NCBI RefSeq assembly: GCF_000344685.1
Contig: NW_006920417.1
Location: forward strand, 383,792 to 409,131
DNA length: 25,340 nucleotides
Source of the DNA: Gloeophyllum trabeum ATCC 11539
Taxonomy: Eukaryota > Basidiomycota > Agaricomycetes > Gloeophyllales > Gloeophyllaceae
Reading direction: 5' to 3'
This document shows positions 10,720 to 21,940 of the stretch, piece by piece. A program made the position numbers and the translations under genes. The number at the start of each line of letters is the position of its first letter. The stretch's first letter is position 1. Below the pieces are notes generated by a model that worked only from the letters and a program-made list of their open reading frames with translations, was not told where the DNA came from and ran no database searches.

Positions 10720-11189
10720 GGCGACAGGGGCTTGGCCAGCAAGCGAGGTGGTGTAATTTGAGCAAACTGCAGAGCCTGCGCAGCCGCGACTCGACATGGC
10801 GTGATCGGCGCCAATCTTATCTGATAACCCACAGTCGGGAGCGACGTCTTCCAAGTCGCTCTTTGCTAATCGGTCACGCTATTCGTTTCATCATAGACTA
10901 CGAAGGAGAACTTCATCAATACAAAGGGGGTGAAGGCCGAGACTATGCAAGCAAGAGAAAAAAGTCCGCGGTTCGTACATTTGTTTTGGTCAGAGATGAA
11001 GATCATAGTAAAATGTCTAGTGCTACAGGATTTATCGCTAGATGAGAAAGCTACTCCAATAAAGAAAAATAAAAAGTTGAAAGGCAAGGCAATAGTTCCG
11101 GACTTTGTTCGAAGTTGCAGGGTGCATATCCTGGAAGACGTGTGTCAGCCCAAGTCGAGGTGCAGGCTCAAAGCTTTGTCTGGCCTCAC
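10720..11189. other. Intergenic: heme oxygenase promoter and 3' end of the coiled-coil gene
   Basis: The region is about 470 bp and drops sharply in GC compared with both flanking genes, with A-rich stretches around 10985-11090 such as 'aataaagaaaaataaaaag'. It must contain the heme oxygenase promoter and the 3' end of the gene ending at 11190. I see no gene in it. Confidence 0.45.
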
Positions 11190-12058
11190 CTAATCCTGCG
11201 ACTCGCCGGGCTCCCCACCCTCCGTGGCGCCTTCCCCAGTCTCCGTTCCGCACGCCTTCTCCGCCATCTCCCTCTGCGCCGCCGCCCTTTCCCGCAGCGA
11301 CGCGATCAGCTCCTGCTGCTGCACCGTCATCTCATGCATCGCCCTACACCCCAAAATCATAAGCTCCCCGGGCATACAACAATGGTGCTCGAGACGCTTA
11401 CACCATCAACCCCCCCAGCTCCCCGATAAACCCGCTCACCGTCCGCGCGGCGCTCTCGTACCCCTCGTTCCCGCGCATCACCGCGCCCACCGCCTCCTCC
11501 ACGCCCGCGACGCGCGCCCGCAGCACCGCGAGCCCCGCGCTCATGCCCTCCACCGCGCGCGTGAGCGCCGCGGTGTCGCCCGCGACGCCCGCGACCGCGA
11601 GCTCCGTGCGCGTGGCGACCGTCGTGACGTGCTGCGTGTTCCGCTCGAGCGAGAGCATGTGCCGCGTGAGCGCGTCGCTCGTGCTCTTGGTCGACGCGAG
11701 GCGCTCGGCGAGCCAGCCCTCGAGGATTTTGAGGGAGTAGTTGAGGTACTGGTCGAGGCGCTGGCGGTCTGCGGGCAGGTCAGTTATAGCACGCCGCGGG
11801 GAGCGGGGAGGCGCGAGGGGCGCACCTTCGGGCGACATGCCGCTGTTGGGGGCGTCGCGGAAGGGACGGACGACGAACGCGTCCGGGGGCGGCGGGGGGC
11901 TGGGAAATCGGGCGTCAGCGAATGAAGGGGAAAGGGCGGTGGCATGCCACCCACATTATCGGCCGGGGGGTCGTGCTCTCCCGGATCCTCGACCTGAGGA
12001 GCTCAGGGCTCGGCGGCAGTCCGGGACTGGTGGGGGGCTCCGGGAATCGTCGCGACAT
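11190..12058 (-). CDS. Coiled-coil protein of unknown function
   Basis: I do not recognise the family. Exons: 12058-11955, 11899-11826, 11768-11402, 11343-11190; 699 nt, 232 aa, with frame kept across three introns of 55, 57 and 58 nt. The first 70 residues are disordered and rich in Pro, Ser and Arg ('SPGLPPSPELL', a run of five Pro). Then comes a long helical part starting 'RLDQYLNYSLKILEGWLAERL' and continuing with heptad-like Ala/Leu/Val/Glu patterns to about residue 180, then 'HEMTVQQQELIASLRERAA'. The tail is acidic and Gly-rich. There is no signal peptide or membrane helix. The layout suits a structural subunit of a small coiled-coil complex, but no complex can be named. A TATA-like box lies 73 nt upstream of the start. 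Confidence 0.8.
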
Positions 12059-12130
12059 GACGGGTAACGACAAAGGGATGATGTGTAAGTGCGAGGTGAC
12101 GGGTGATTGTCTGGTCCCTTTCTCCCGGCC

Positions 12131-12140
12131 CTTTTATATC
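12131..12140 (-). promoter_or_regulatory. TATA box of the coiled-coil gene
   Basis: On the minus strand the sequence reads GATATAAAAG, centred about 75-80 nt upstream of the ATG at 12058. Position and orientation fit a core promoter for that gene. Confidence 0.55.
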
Positions 12141-13071
12141 TTCTAGCCCAAGCCACATCTCAGGGTCCTCCCCTCTCGTCCAATGGCGAGCTGGAAACCC
12201 AGAATCGATGCCACCAGGCCCAGCCGCACTTCCCTTGACTTCCCTCCGCAAGCGAGCTTCGAAACCACACAGAAGCATCCCCCCCTTCTTCTCCCAAAAA
12301 TCAAGGAATATATCCGGCACTCCTCTTGTTCCCCATATCGACTGATCCGTTATCCATCACTTCCGCTTGTTCTCTCATCACCCTATCAGACCCTTTAGCA
12401 ACAAAAGGCGAAGAAAAACAAAGGAGAGCATTTGCGGAGGTGTGGGCGTCTGTGGGTCCCCCCGTCCCGCGCGGACGACCACTCACATCCAGGAAACTGT
12501 GATCCGAGTCTCTCCCGGCGTGATAGGTTTCTGTTTTTCTTTGCAGCCTTTTCACATTACCCGAGCTCACCCTTGATTGCAGGGTTTGGAAGAGATGTGG
12601 CATGGGATGTTCCTCGTCCCTCGGACTCAAAAATCAGTGTCTCCCTCTTTCGCCCCCCCCATTCTCTCCCTCATGCTCTCACACAGATGCTGGTGCAAGC
12701 ACATCTATTCCGGCGCTCCCGTTGCTCGCAGCAGGGTAGTTTGAAGGGAGACTGTCCCCGATGCGGTCCATGACCCGGTGGCCCATGGGTGCCAGCTGCC
12801 GTCGTCCACCGCGCCATGGACTCAGCGTTGAGGGAGAGCACCGATCGACCAGTTCACAGACGTTTCACGCGAGAACGCCTGGCGTGTTGGGTAGACACCG
12901 CACTGAGATAATAACACAAGGTACCGACAGCAGTCCGAAAGCAGTATCTACTATTAATCCTAGATCAACATATTATATCATATATAACCCCGTACCCCTT
13001 CAGGTCTAAGGCTAACGACGAGGGACGAATGAGCAGCCGCTCCTGTCCCGGTATACCTGAGCGACAGGCCA
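12141..13071. other. Intergenic stretch without a supported gene
   Basis: About 930 bp between the promoter of the coiled-coil gene and the 3' end of Erg26. Open frames exist on both strands (for example 12432-12773 on + and 12630-12301 on -) but they overlap each other and lack motifs and splice logic. An AT-rich patch lies near 12950-12990. I see no repeat or RNA gene. Confidence 0.45.
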
Positions 13072-14592
13072 TCATGACGTGCCATGCTCGGATTTCCACC
13101 ACTGCAAAGACAAAGGCGTCAGCTTATTGAATCACGGCAAGACGGAATCGACTCACCTCCACCATCCTCTTCACGCCCTCTTCCAGGCCAACCTCCGGCT
13201 CGTACCCCAGCACACGCCTCGCCTTCTCGATATTATGCCACCGATGCACACAGCTGAAGGTAACCCTGAACCGCGTGAACGCGGGCTCCTTGCCCACGAG
13301 CCAGCCCCACCACTCCGCCGCGTACGCCAGCGCCATCCCTACCTCGCGCGGGAACGTAATCCGCCCGCGCTCCGGCGGCGCGTCGGGCGACGACGCGCGC
13401 AGGCTGCGCCAAACCGCGCGCGGGAAGTCCCAGAAGTACGTCGGCTCGCCGTTGGTGATGAAAAACACCTGCCCCGCGACCTGCAGGGGGTCCGTCACCA
13501 CCGAGCTGTCCGCGTCTGCTTCCTTTTCCTTGCGGGTGAGGGATGCGTGCTCGCGCGCGCGCGCGATAGCCTGGTCAGATAGGGGATCGAACCGCGAGCG
13601 GACGACGGGGCGCGGGTGCGAAATGGCGGTGTACGGGGCTTTCGGGTCGGGGGATTCGAAACGGGCTTTGATCTCCTCCGCGTCAGGGGGCGGCTCGACG
13701 TACGGGCCGAGCGGGCGGGCGACTGATGTGGGCTGTCGGTGCGAGCCGGTGGTAAGGGAGACGGTGGGCAGGTAGTAGTTGATGATGGACTGGGTCTCTT
13801 CTTCGGTGAGCTGTTTAGGTGGGACGAGCTTGTCGGCGGCGAGCAGGTGCGCGTGGGCGACGTTGGTGACGTAGGTCCAGTCGAACAGGTTGGTGTTATC
13901 TCCGATCTGGAAGTGGGTCTGATTGCGGGCGAACACTTGAGACAGACCGTGCATGACCTGGCGGTCTCCGGGCCTACTCGGACGTCAGTTCGCTATGCAT
14001 GGACCGGAACCGGACACTAGACGCACCCGAATATCCCAGACGGTCGCAGGGCCACTGTCAAGAGACCGCCCTTGCCGTTTGCTGCGAGTACCAGTTGTTC
14101 CCCCTTCGCCTTGGATTCGTTGTAGGCGTCCATGGACTTCTCCGGAGGGGTTAGCCGTTCATCAATGTTCACCAGGTCTTCGCCGTTAAACACGACGCCT
14201 GCCGAGCTGGTGAACACGAGTTTGCGGACGCCGTTCGCGATGGCAGCGTTGATGACCGCTTGGGTACCATCGACGTTGACTTTCCAGTACAGAGCCGGAT
14301 CGTCAATGCCGTGAGGGGGTGAGGCAACGTGCATTATACATGTTGCGCCGCTCTAGGATACGATGAGCCTCGCAGAATAATGAGAATATATGTGACATAC
14401 CTTCTGAACTGCCTGCGCTACCTGGGCCTCCTCGCTGATATCTCCCGAATAAAATGGGACATCATGGTACCTCTGCACAATGTCAAATATGGATACAGAG
14501 TCGCCGCGGGCGAGGAGCTTGTCGACGATGTGCCGCCCGAGGAAGCCGCTGCCGCCGATGACGAGGTAGATATCCTTGGGCTGTGTCGACAT
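13072..14592 (-). CDS. ERG26: Sterol-4-alpha-carboxylate 3-dehydrogenase (Erg26)
   Basis: NAD(P)-dependent 3-beta-HSD-family enzyme that oxidises and decarboxylates the C4-carboxysterol made by Erg25 in ergosterol synthesis at the ER. Exons: 14592-14401, 14352-14027, 13973-13157, 13101-13072; 1365 nt, 454 aa. The Rossmann motif is 'VIGGSGFLG' (residues 11-19), the catalytic pair is Tyr141 and Lys145 in YNESK, and 'KVNVDGTQAVINAA', 'RPSGIFGPGDRQ', 'FDWTYVTNVAHAHLLAA' and 'GQVFFITNGEPTYFWDF' are all typical. The protein is about 100 residues longer than the yeast enzyme (349 aa); the excess is a low-complexity charged/Pro insert at about 226-335. The last exon codes only for WWKSEHGTS. It is transcribed divergently from POP1. 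A 3-beta-HSD of another pathway is possible, but the motif order fits Erg26 best. Confidence 0.9.
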
Positions 14593-14887
14593 GGCTGGCG
14601 GTGGTAAAGAGGGGGTCCCGAGCCGGCTGCCACCCGCTCGACTTATATTTTTCGATTGCTGGACTGACAGGCACGATTCTGGGACCATACCATTTCGCCG
14701 CTCTCAGGCTGTGATTGGCTGGTCTTTGCACCACGTGCGCAGGACGCGCGCCACAAGTGATCGCCACGGCGCGTCGGTGATTTATTGCACTTGCACTCAC
14801 ACTTGAACGGGCCGGGCACTCGTATTCGCTGGCTTTGATTCGTCTCAATACACTCTGCGAACAGGGCACCATTTGAACTGTCTGGCC
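14593..14887. promoter_or_regulatory. Bidirectional promoter of ERG26 and POP1
   Basis: The two starts are 295 bp apart. On the minus strand AAATATAAG at 14642-14650 is a TATA-like box about 50 nt from the ERG26 ATG. An inverted CCAAT (ATTGG, 14714-14718) and an E-box CACGTG (14732-14737) lie between the genes. E-boxes are known targets of sterol-sensing SREBP-type factors in fungi, so sterol control is plausible but not shown. Confidence 0.5.
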
Positions 14888-17800
14888 ATGGCTCCGAAAC
14901 GTCCCAGCAATGATGAACTAACAGCCACACAGCGGAAAAGGCAGAAGATGGACACTGCTCGTACAATCAATGTCCAGCCTACATCAGCTAACGCAGGGGG
15001 GAACGCTGCTGCGGGTCCGTCGAGAGTCACCTTTGCTGATAGTCAGTCGACACGCCACCTGCGATTGACTACGCTGGGACTGATTGTATCTAGGTCTCAA
15101 GGGCTTGCCTAGCGCATTGGATGTCGAGAGATTCGCGGAGGTCTGCACATATCTTCGCTACATGAACCGCTGAGGTGGCTCAATGTGCGGCTTTTGTTAA
15201 AGGCAAGAGCTTTCGAAATCAATGCAATGGAACAATCTATGAAAGACATAAAGTGCGTGCCCTGCCGAGAGCAAGGATTCATGCCTAACGAGTAACGCTC
15301 GCCACCATCCAGAGAAGCCAAGACGACTCGCGTGTGGCAAGAACTGCCTCGGCACCTGCGTCGCAGAGCAGCGAGCCATGACGTCCGCCGCGTCCCCGCC
15401 CGACTTCGGGATAAGGCTCGCGCGGAAGTAAGCCATAGACTTGTGTCAACCTGCTACGGCTACTCATCTACTGGCTTATAGATGGATGCGTCAAAACGCA
15501 AGCTCTCCGGAAAATCCAAATCGAAGCCAGGGAAGAGCAAGAGAATAACTCGCACCGAATCTTTCCTCAGAAGACAGCGTACGTCCTCGACCTAGCCTCA
15601 AACGAGTTTTACCGAAGACGTTGTAACTTTTATGTAGGCGATAAGACTTGGCTGGAGACCCATATTTGGCATGCAAAGCGAATGCATATGGAGACGCTCT
15701 GGGGATATTCTTTGGTACGTCGAGAACACGACACCCTCACGTACAGCGCATTTAGTCTGTGTCTAGGCAGTGACACCAACTGAGAAGTCCTTCAGGCCTT
15801 CCCACCGTGCCTCTGTGCACGGTGCCATTCTGCATGATGCGTCATATTACTCTCTAATTGAACTCCAGGGACCGGAAGTGGAGCTGAAAGGTATTTTGGA
15901 ATACTGCTGTGACCCGCAAGGTCCGAGTCCTGGTGCTCAACGGTCAGTTTATGATCGATCTTTGTCACACACATGTACTAACTAATTGAGTAGGTATACT
16001 ACTGGCTCTCGTACCCTTGATACTCATGCCTACGAGCCCGGCGACTTTCCGTATGGTTTATTAGGACCGGTGACCATTATGTGGCGGCCGAACAGGCCGT
16101 CGATAAACGCGGATGCCGCAAAGGTCGACGCTCCCAAGACAAGCAAGACTCAAGGCAGCGACACAACCAAGGCCAAGTCCAAGGCGAAGGAAGCGCCACA
16201 AACCAATATCATAAGAACCGTGTGGATCCGCTGTCATCCGGACATGTTCGACCCTGTTTTCAATGCACTCCGCACATCCGCGTCTCACATCCTAGATGCC
16301 CGCAAGAAAGCCGGCAATAGCGACTTCTGCAAGATTGACCTGGCTGACCTTCGTGAACATGTGAATGTGTTCGAGATCGTCGGTCCGAAGTCAAGTCAAG
16401 TGATAAAGGGAGCGCTGCGACCTGTCAATGAGGATAAGAGGGACGAATTCAAGAAGGTAGGTACGGTGAAATTTCGGCGTGGTTCTCCATTGAAGGTCAT
16501 ATGAATAGTTCTGGTCCTCGTTGACTGATCTACAGTCTGCCGGTTCCATCCCTCGGGGGATGGTGGTCGGCCTGAAGGTCTATGATCCGCGGCTCAGGTA
16601 AGGATGTTTACCAGTTCCCGCGAAGTTTCAATCCAATAGATGGTTCATAGCTTTCCGCCTAAGAACGCAAAACCGAAAGTGGCAAAAGATGACCTACCGA
16701 GCCTGTCACTCCCTTCGGCCACGTTCCCTACGTCTACTCTCGCGCAAAGCGAGATCTGGGAGGAAAACGTTCGACACGCGCTCAGGAAGCCGCGGTACAA
16801 GACGAAAGATATAGACGAACGGAAATCCAAGGTAATACGGGTGACATTCTCCGTGGATGGCGATTTAATTGATGTGCCCAGAATCTCGTTCCCGGTACTC
16901 CTTTGTCTCCTGAACGCCAAGACGATCGAATACCTGCCCTGCTTATCCAGCGCTCCATCGAAAGGCCCGCTGCCATCTCTGCGTCCTCTTCGTCCTCTTC
17001 AGCGAGAGAAGGAGACAAATCGGACAATGGGCTCCACGGTTGGATGCTCATCGTTCCATCCGGGTGGTCCATGCCCTTCTTCATGTCCCTTATTCACACC
17101 GGCACACGGGTTGGTGGGCAAAGAGAGCGCCAGACGCAAGCCTTTGAGGCGGGAGCGGCGTACTTCCCCCGCGACTATCCGTTCACGGCTACGTATGAGT
17201 CGCAAACGAATGCCGCTGCCGCTAAGGAGAAGGAGAGCTGGGAGAAGAAGCCGCCCGCGAAGCGGGTGAACTACGGCGCAGTAGGGACTAGGAGCCCTTG
17301 GAAGCCGGACTGGGACGTTGTGCTGGGCTTGCGGACTGCTTCCGTTACTCCTGCGGCTGAGTCGGAGGATCTGGTGTCTACGCAAAGAGAGCCTCGGGCG
17401 GCAAACGTCGAGATCAAGCCATGGTTGCTTTGCGGCCCTCAAGTTCCTTCCGTACTGAACACTATCTTCTCCATGCTCAACCCGACTGCGGGCCTTTTGG
17501 AAGAGCTTAAGAGGCTGCGCATGAAGCGTAATCTTGACCCTATCGGGAGTATTGCCAATGCGGACTCGCTATGGAAGGGTGCGCTCGTCAGGGTCAGAGT
17601 AAACCTACTTGGCCGTGGGTCTCCGGGAGAGCTTGCCATGCTATACCAGACGGAGGATAAGGATTTGCGTCAGTGGATCAAGACTAGGGCTACTAACAGA
17701 GGTCGCATTCTGGAAGATAATGAAGAAGAACCCGAGGTACGTCGCAGTACGCGGTTGCTCTAGCCTCGTAATGATAACGGCGCCACGAAAAGGTGACCCA

Positions 17801-18023
17801 CGCAATCCCATCTTCGGATGCCATCATTGGCTATGTGACTACTGGCAACTACTCGTTGTCCAGGGGCCAGGGATTTGCGATTGGTGCTGTTCCCCTGGCC
17901 CGGATACACGACCTGAAGCAGCAGGCCGAACGGTTGCATCTTGGTGCATCAATGCACACGATGGTACGGGATAGAGGCGATACAATCTGTCGCCTGGCAC
18001 GCGTAGGAATACTGGGTTCGTGA
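14888..18023 (+). CDS. POP1: POP1, largest protein of RNase P and RNase MRP
   Basis: Nuclear/nucleolar subunit needed for tRNA 5' maturation (RNase P) and rRNA processing (RNase MRP). Exons: 14888-15041, 15094-15140, 15203-15252, 15313-15427, 15482-15578, 15638-15714, 15767-15942, 15994-16456, 16509-16597, 16651-16831, 16882-17736, 17793-18023; 2535 nt, 844 aa. A basic N-terminus (KRxxxDE, QRKRQK) leads to the POP1 N domain: 'ELPRHLRRRAASHDVRRVP' (about 95-122), a Lys-rich block, 'LETHIWHAKRMHMETLWGY', 'SHRASVHGAILHDASYYSLIEL'. The POPLD domain starts near 534 with 'LHGWMLIVPSGWSMPFFMSL' and 'TGTRVGGQRERQTQAFEAG'. The C-terminal domain has 'IIGYVTTGNYSLSRGQGFAIG'. Intron 15943-15993 has a perfect TACTAAC branch site. 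Length and domain order match fungal POP1; nothing looks broken. Confidence 0.96.
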
Positions 18024-18250
18024 GCGTATTCTGCAGTCCTGTGAATATCAGATCACATGGTACGGTATGCAATTACTCGGGATGATATCGATGAGTTGGT
18101 CAGTCAAATACATATCATGGTTATCGTGGTGTGCAGCATCTACAGTCCCAGGACAGTATGCCAGATGGAAAGTGTCGAAAGCGAATGAACAAACTAAGGA
18201 TACAGCTATCGGATAGCAAAGGGAACGTCCAGCGTCTAAAAGGATTCATC
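18024..18250. other. Convergent 3' region of POP1 and borealin genes
   Basis: A 227-bp spacer between two gene ends pointing at each other. It contains no open frame of note and presumably holds both polyadenylation sites. Confidence 0.4.
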
Positions 18251-19617
18251 TTAGTCAAGTTTCCATTTATCGAGCGCAGCCTTGACGAGCTTGGCCATCT
18301 CGTCCCGCGCTTGCTTCTTCGCGCTCCCGGTGAGACCCTCGAGATCGTCCAGCATGCCAGGTGAGGCCTCTAACGGATCGAACTGGAGAACACGGCCGTC
18401 CCTTATCGGAACAGAGACCATAGCACGTGCAGGGACTGGCGTAGCGGGCATGGGATCCGACTCTCCGGAGTCAGTTCGAGTCCGAGTGCTGTCGTGCGAT
18501 GAGGAAGGCGGCTTCCAGGTCGTCTGCAAGTTGTCTGCCCGCGAGTTCGCGCGAGAATGCGAGGGTCCCCCTTTGGAGGAGGACATCGATGTGGAAGTCT
18601 TCAAGATCGTGATGCTATTCACGCGTTTATGCCCGTGCCCATGTCCGTTGATGGCATTGCGAGGATTCGAAGGCCCCTCCATCTTGTCGTCCGGGTCCAT
18701 GCTTCCCCATAGAGGATTCTGCAGGGGTGAACCGTTTATACTGAGCAGGTGTTCACCCTTGCGGGGCCACCGGGGTGCAGGAGGGTAAGCGGGGGTTTTG
18801 TGTGGCATGGAGGGATTGAACACCGCGCTGCTAGGTGGTCGCGTAGAGCGTCCGAATGCGACAGACTTGGAAGGCGAGGCGGGGCGGGAATGTGGGAATG
18901 GGATGGTTGTAGGTCCTGTGGCGAACCGGGTAGTCTTGGACGGGCTCGGGGAAGGTGCTGGTGCTGAAGGCTTGAAACGCGCCTGTAATAGGAGGTCAAT
19001 CAGACTACATCTGTAACAGGAGATCTTATGCACCTACCGTGCCGGGTGTTCGCCCCATCTGAGCTTTCATGCGCTGAGCCGTACCTGGACCATTTGAAGG
19101 GCCGGCTTTCTTGGGCGTTGTAAACCCTAGTCGTGCTATGCGAAACTGAGCAACTACAGTGTCTACACATGGAATCGGCCTTACCGTTCTTCCGCGCCCG
19201 TAGAAGCTCTGCGTCGAGCCCGCTCTTAGATGCCCCTTGGTCATCAACGTCCGTATCCCACTTCCTCTTCCTGACACTTCTCGCTATCTCCTCTGTGTCC
19301 GCAACCATCTTCTCCCTCTGCACGCCAAGAGTCGCTGCTTGTACATTGCCGTCATACTTGTCCATGAACTCAGATATGGACATATTCCGGAGTTGCTTGG
19401 GCATGCGCGAGATCAGCCCCTCCTGCCGCATCCTGAACTGCAGGATTCCATCTTCAGCCCATTCTTCAAATTGACGTGTCTTATGTTCAACTGGTATTGA
19501 ATAAATGAAATTGGCGATGATGGAGGCAGATGGAGACTTACGCTCGATCTCGAGATTGGCGAGGAGCTGGGCCTGCTCTTCACGAGTATATTTTCGTGTT
19601 GAGTCTGGTAATTCCAT
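18251..19617 (-). CDS. Borealin, chromosomal passenger complex subunit
   Basis: Borealin bridges survivin (Bir1) and INCENP (Sli15) and helps place Aurora B on centromeres. Exons: 19617-19542, 19490-19185, 19105-19038, 18982-18251; 1182 nt, 393 aa. The N-terminal borealin helix domain is clear: 'REEQAQLLANLEIELEHKTR', then 'FRMRQEGLISRMPKQLRNMS' and 'EFMDKYDGNVQAATLGVQRE' (about 11-85), which is the part that packs with survivin and INCENP. A long Ser/Pro-rich disordered middle follows with many S/T-P sites suited to Cdk phosphorylation. The C-terminus has 'VSVPIRDGRVLQFDPLEASP' and 'AKKQARDEMAKLVKAALDKW', like the conserved end of basidiomycete borealins. Acceptor at 19491 was chosen over 19480 because only it keeps the frame. 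Confidence 0.88.
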
Positions 19618-19863
19618 CCTCCAACTTGCGATTCGTGTTCAAGATGTAAATTACGCGTCCAGACGGTATAGCAATCGCTGAACGCGTACGGGGACCAAGA
19701 TATCGCGTTGGTGACCGCTGAATCTAGTAGACACGAGTAGAGCAAGTCCCGGAAAGCCACTTGCTGAGTTTGGACCGTAGCGAAGCGAAGCGCTGCGGTC
19801 CCACGCGTCATGCCTCGGAAGGCTCGGATTCGTCTTTGTCCCTCTATGTACATTGCAGCCAAA
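19618..19863. promoter_or_regulatory. Bidirectional promoter of borealin and mitochondrial-type gene
   Basis: The two divergent starts are 246 bp apart, so the spacer must serve both. I see no clear TATA box in it; both could be TATA-less housekeeping promoters. Confidence 0.45.
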
Positions 19864-20604
19864 ATGCTGTCTCTCGCAGCTCGTCGAGCAAGCAGCTCTC
19901 ACTTTCCCTTACGACGCTGGGCGGGTCAAACGATATCTACCAGTCATGTCGTAAAAAATGAGACCGCCGCGACTTCAACCAACCTGGGGCCTGTTGCTGC
20001 ACCCAAGAAGCCAATTGGCGGGTTCCGAGGCGGGTCTGTGTCCCTAGTTGCGCTGTAGGACGCGTCGATTTACTCCTTCAAATAGTATCATAGGCTTCCT
20101 TTTCGGATTCTCTCTCGCGGCATCCCTTGCCGCTTATAATCTGCTGGATGAGTATCGACAGGCTTCCGCTGCTTTGCAGGCAAGTGTTGCCGAGCTACAG
20201 CTCAGCACTGAGAAGGTACGCATCCGCACTCCACACTTTGACTATGCCTGATGATCACGTTATAGGTGTCAGCCCACGTAAGAAGGATTGAGGCGGTCGA
20301 GAAAGATCTGAAAGCTCTGTCCCAAACATCAGCGAGCAAAGAGGAGGTTTCTAAGCTGCGGACGGAGATGAAGAAGATATACGATGGTCTCCATGTTGGT
20401 GCGTAACTTGAGCAGTCGTAATACCCCGACATCACGCTCAATACACGTTGCTTCCAGAATTCCTTGACTTGCGGTCGCATGTGTGGGGCATACGTGAGTT
20501 CCTTACAACACATGACTCTGTCTTCGTTCTTACTGTGCCGCGTTACCATAGAGCAAGATGTGCATGCACTATCGAAGAAAGAATCTACCTCCGTTCGCAT
20601 CTGA
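19864..20604 (+). CDS. Predicted mitochondrial single-pass coiled-coil protein
   Basis: Exons: 19864-20033, 20086-20215, 20266-20398, 20458-20493, 20552-20604; 522 nt, 173 aa. The N-terminus 'MLSLAARRASSSHFPLRRWA' has the Arg/Ser/Leu pattern and lack of acidic residues of a mitochondrial presequence. A helix with small residues follows a Gly-rich turn ('IIGFLFGFSLAASLAAYNLL', about 58-77), then a coiled coil to the end ('VRRIEAVEKDLKALSQ', 'EVSKLRTEMKKIYDGL', 'FLDLRSHVWGIQQDVHALSK'). This layout suits an inner-membrane protein with a helical domain in the matrix or intermembrane space. I do not know a named family. In-frame ATGs at 19810 and 19846 would add up to 18 residues; 19864 gives the best targeting sequence. 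Confidence 0.8.
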
Positions 20605-21138
20605 TAGAGCGTGTATCATTAGTGCTTCGCCTTGCGCTGGAAACTCTAGAGGTGTGGGCTCTTCCACTTGCATGCGATAACTGGGTCGGCTGCGACTGGC
20701 GCAAGTTTGTCATCCGCCGGAATGCTGCACTCTGTCTGGAGGTACCTCCAACGAGCACAGTGCTTACTCGTCTGCCCTACCCATTTTCTACGTAGGTCAG
20801 ATGTTTACAATAGACAGTGATGATTGAAGCAGCGAGATAGCAACAATCGCCGAGGTTCCCGCCGATTTCCCAGTGACTTTGTCCCTAAGATGAAGTGAAG
20901 ATGAATCCACCGTTAGCTGGCTCAGGCTTTAGGTTCATGGAGTCCTTCAGTGGTTGCAATTACCGCCTAGAACTGCAGGAGGCTCAGTAACCGTTGATGC
21001 TATCACTGTCGACGTCGACTCGACGGACCGAATGAGACTCTTGTTTGACCGGTATGTACTGAGCTCCAGTGAGCATGGTTGAAGCCTGAGGCCCAAGTAC
21101 CTGAAGGCGGCCGACGCATGCACAAACGACTTTTATTG
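20605..21138 (+). pseudogene. Possible 5'-truncated gene or decayed exons, unrecognised
   Basis: An open frame reads 'LVLRLALETLEVWALPLACD' and on to 'TRLPYPFS' at 20791. It can be spliced (introns 20792-20832, 20873-20932, 21052-21090) to give 'EIATIAEVPADFPVHG', 'LQWLQLPPRTAGGSVTVDAI', 'STDRMRLLFDR' and 'YLKAADACTNDFY' before a TGA at 21136-21138. The text looks coding, but two of the three introns would be only 41 and 39 nt, shorter than any other in the window, and no start codon is found before it. It may be a remnant, or a 3' extension of the preceding gene if its last intron (20494-20551) is retained, since that frame is open. No domain recognised. Confidence 0.3.
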
Positions 21139-21198
21139 AGTGATCGCCCTACCGCGCCCGAACGTTGATCGCATCATAGGCCGGCAGCGACGGGAGCG

Positions 21199-21228
21199 TA
21201 CGGTTGCCGAGCAGCACCAGGTCTATTT
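21199..21228 (-). repeat. 30-bp inverted repeat, left copy
   Basis: Read on the minus strand this is identical over 30 bp to 22685-22714 on the plus strand (AAATAGACCTGG...CAACCGTA). In both copies it codes for 'KIDLVLLGNR' or 'EIDLVLLGNR', with similar residues further upstream, so the two are probably fragments of one gene family in opposite orientation. Confidence 0.85.
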
Positions 21229-21940
21229 TCCAAAGTGCATTTCACTTCGTCAGGGTGCCTTTACATCCCGCTGGGGTCCATGAGTGGCTGTGCGAGGTCT
21301 GGTCAGTCCCCTGACTGCATCGCCGGACTCCTTCTCCAGCACAGTTTCTGAGCATTTCTCTACTGTGTATGGCCTATGTATGACTTGCTAAAGTATAAGA
21401 CACAGCTACAGAATACAGAAAGTGTGCACGACTGCTCTAGAGAGCGCTTGAGGCGTAGAGCAAGTATCATGGGGGTCCCGGTGAGACTCCGGGAAGTCCA
21501 GGAACATCTGTAGCCGGGAACTGAAGAGCTTCTCGACTCTCTGCTTTTCAAGCGAGATCTATGGTGACACTTGATTTGGATCTGTACTTGTCGTAACTTG
21601 TCAGTGAGTCCCAATCCTTTAGCAATAGCATATTATACCATACTGTGGTGCGCTACTGTATTACTGTACTTTAATTTTGCTAGAATTTGCAACTTCTACA
21701 GGTCCGACTTTCGTGAACTCCCGAAGGCGCCGGACTCGGGGTGCGGGTCAATGGACTTCAGCTCGCCCAGCAAGTGCAACCGGCACGCAGAAATTTGGAT
21801 CTCGGATAGTAAGGGTCCTTCAACAATACAGCAGCAAACTTAATTACTGGCTTCAGTCTTCTATCACTGCTCTTGACCCGGAGCATAGCTGGAGGGCGAA
21901 TTCAAGTAGGCATGAGGAGCTGCGAAAGGAGGGTCTCCGG

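Noticed and set aside
12103..12773. Several open frames on both strands in the 1-kb gap before Erg26
   Set aside because: They overlap one another, lack family motifs and cannot be linked by plausible introns.
11190..20604. A biosynthetic gene cluster
   Set aside because: Neighbouring genes serve unrelated housekeeping roles (Erg26, POP1, borealin), with no backbone synthase, tailoring set or cluster regulator.
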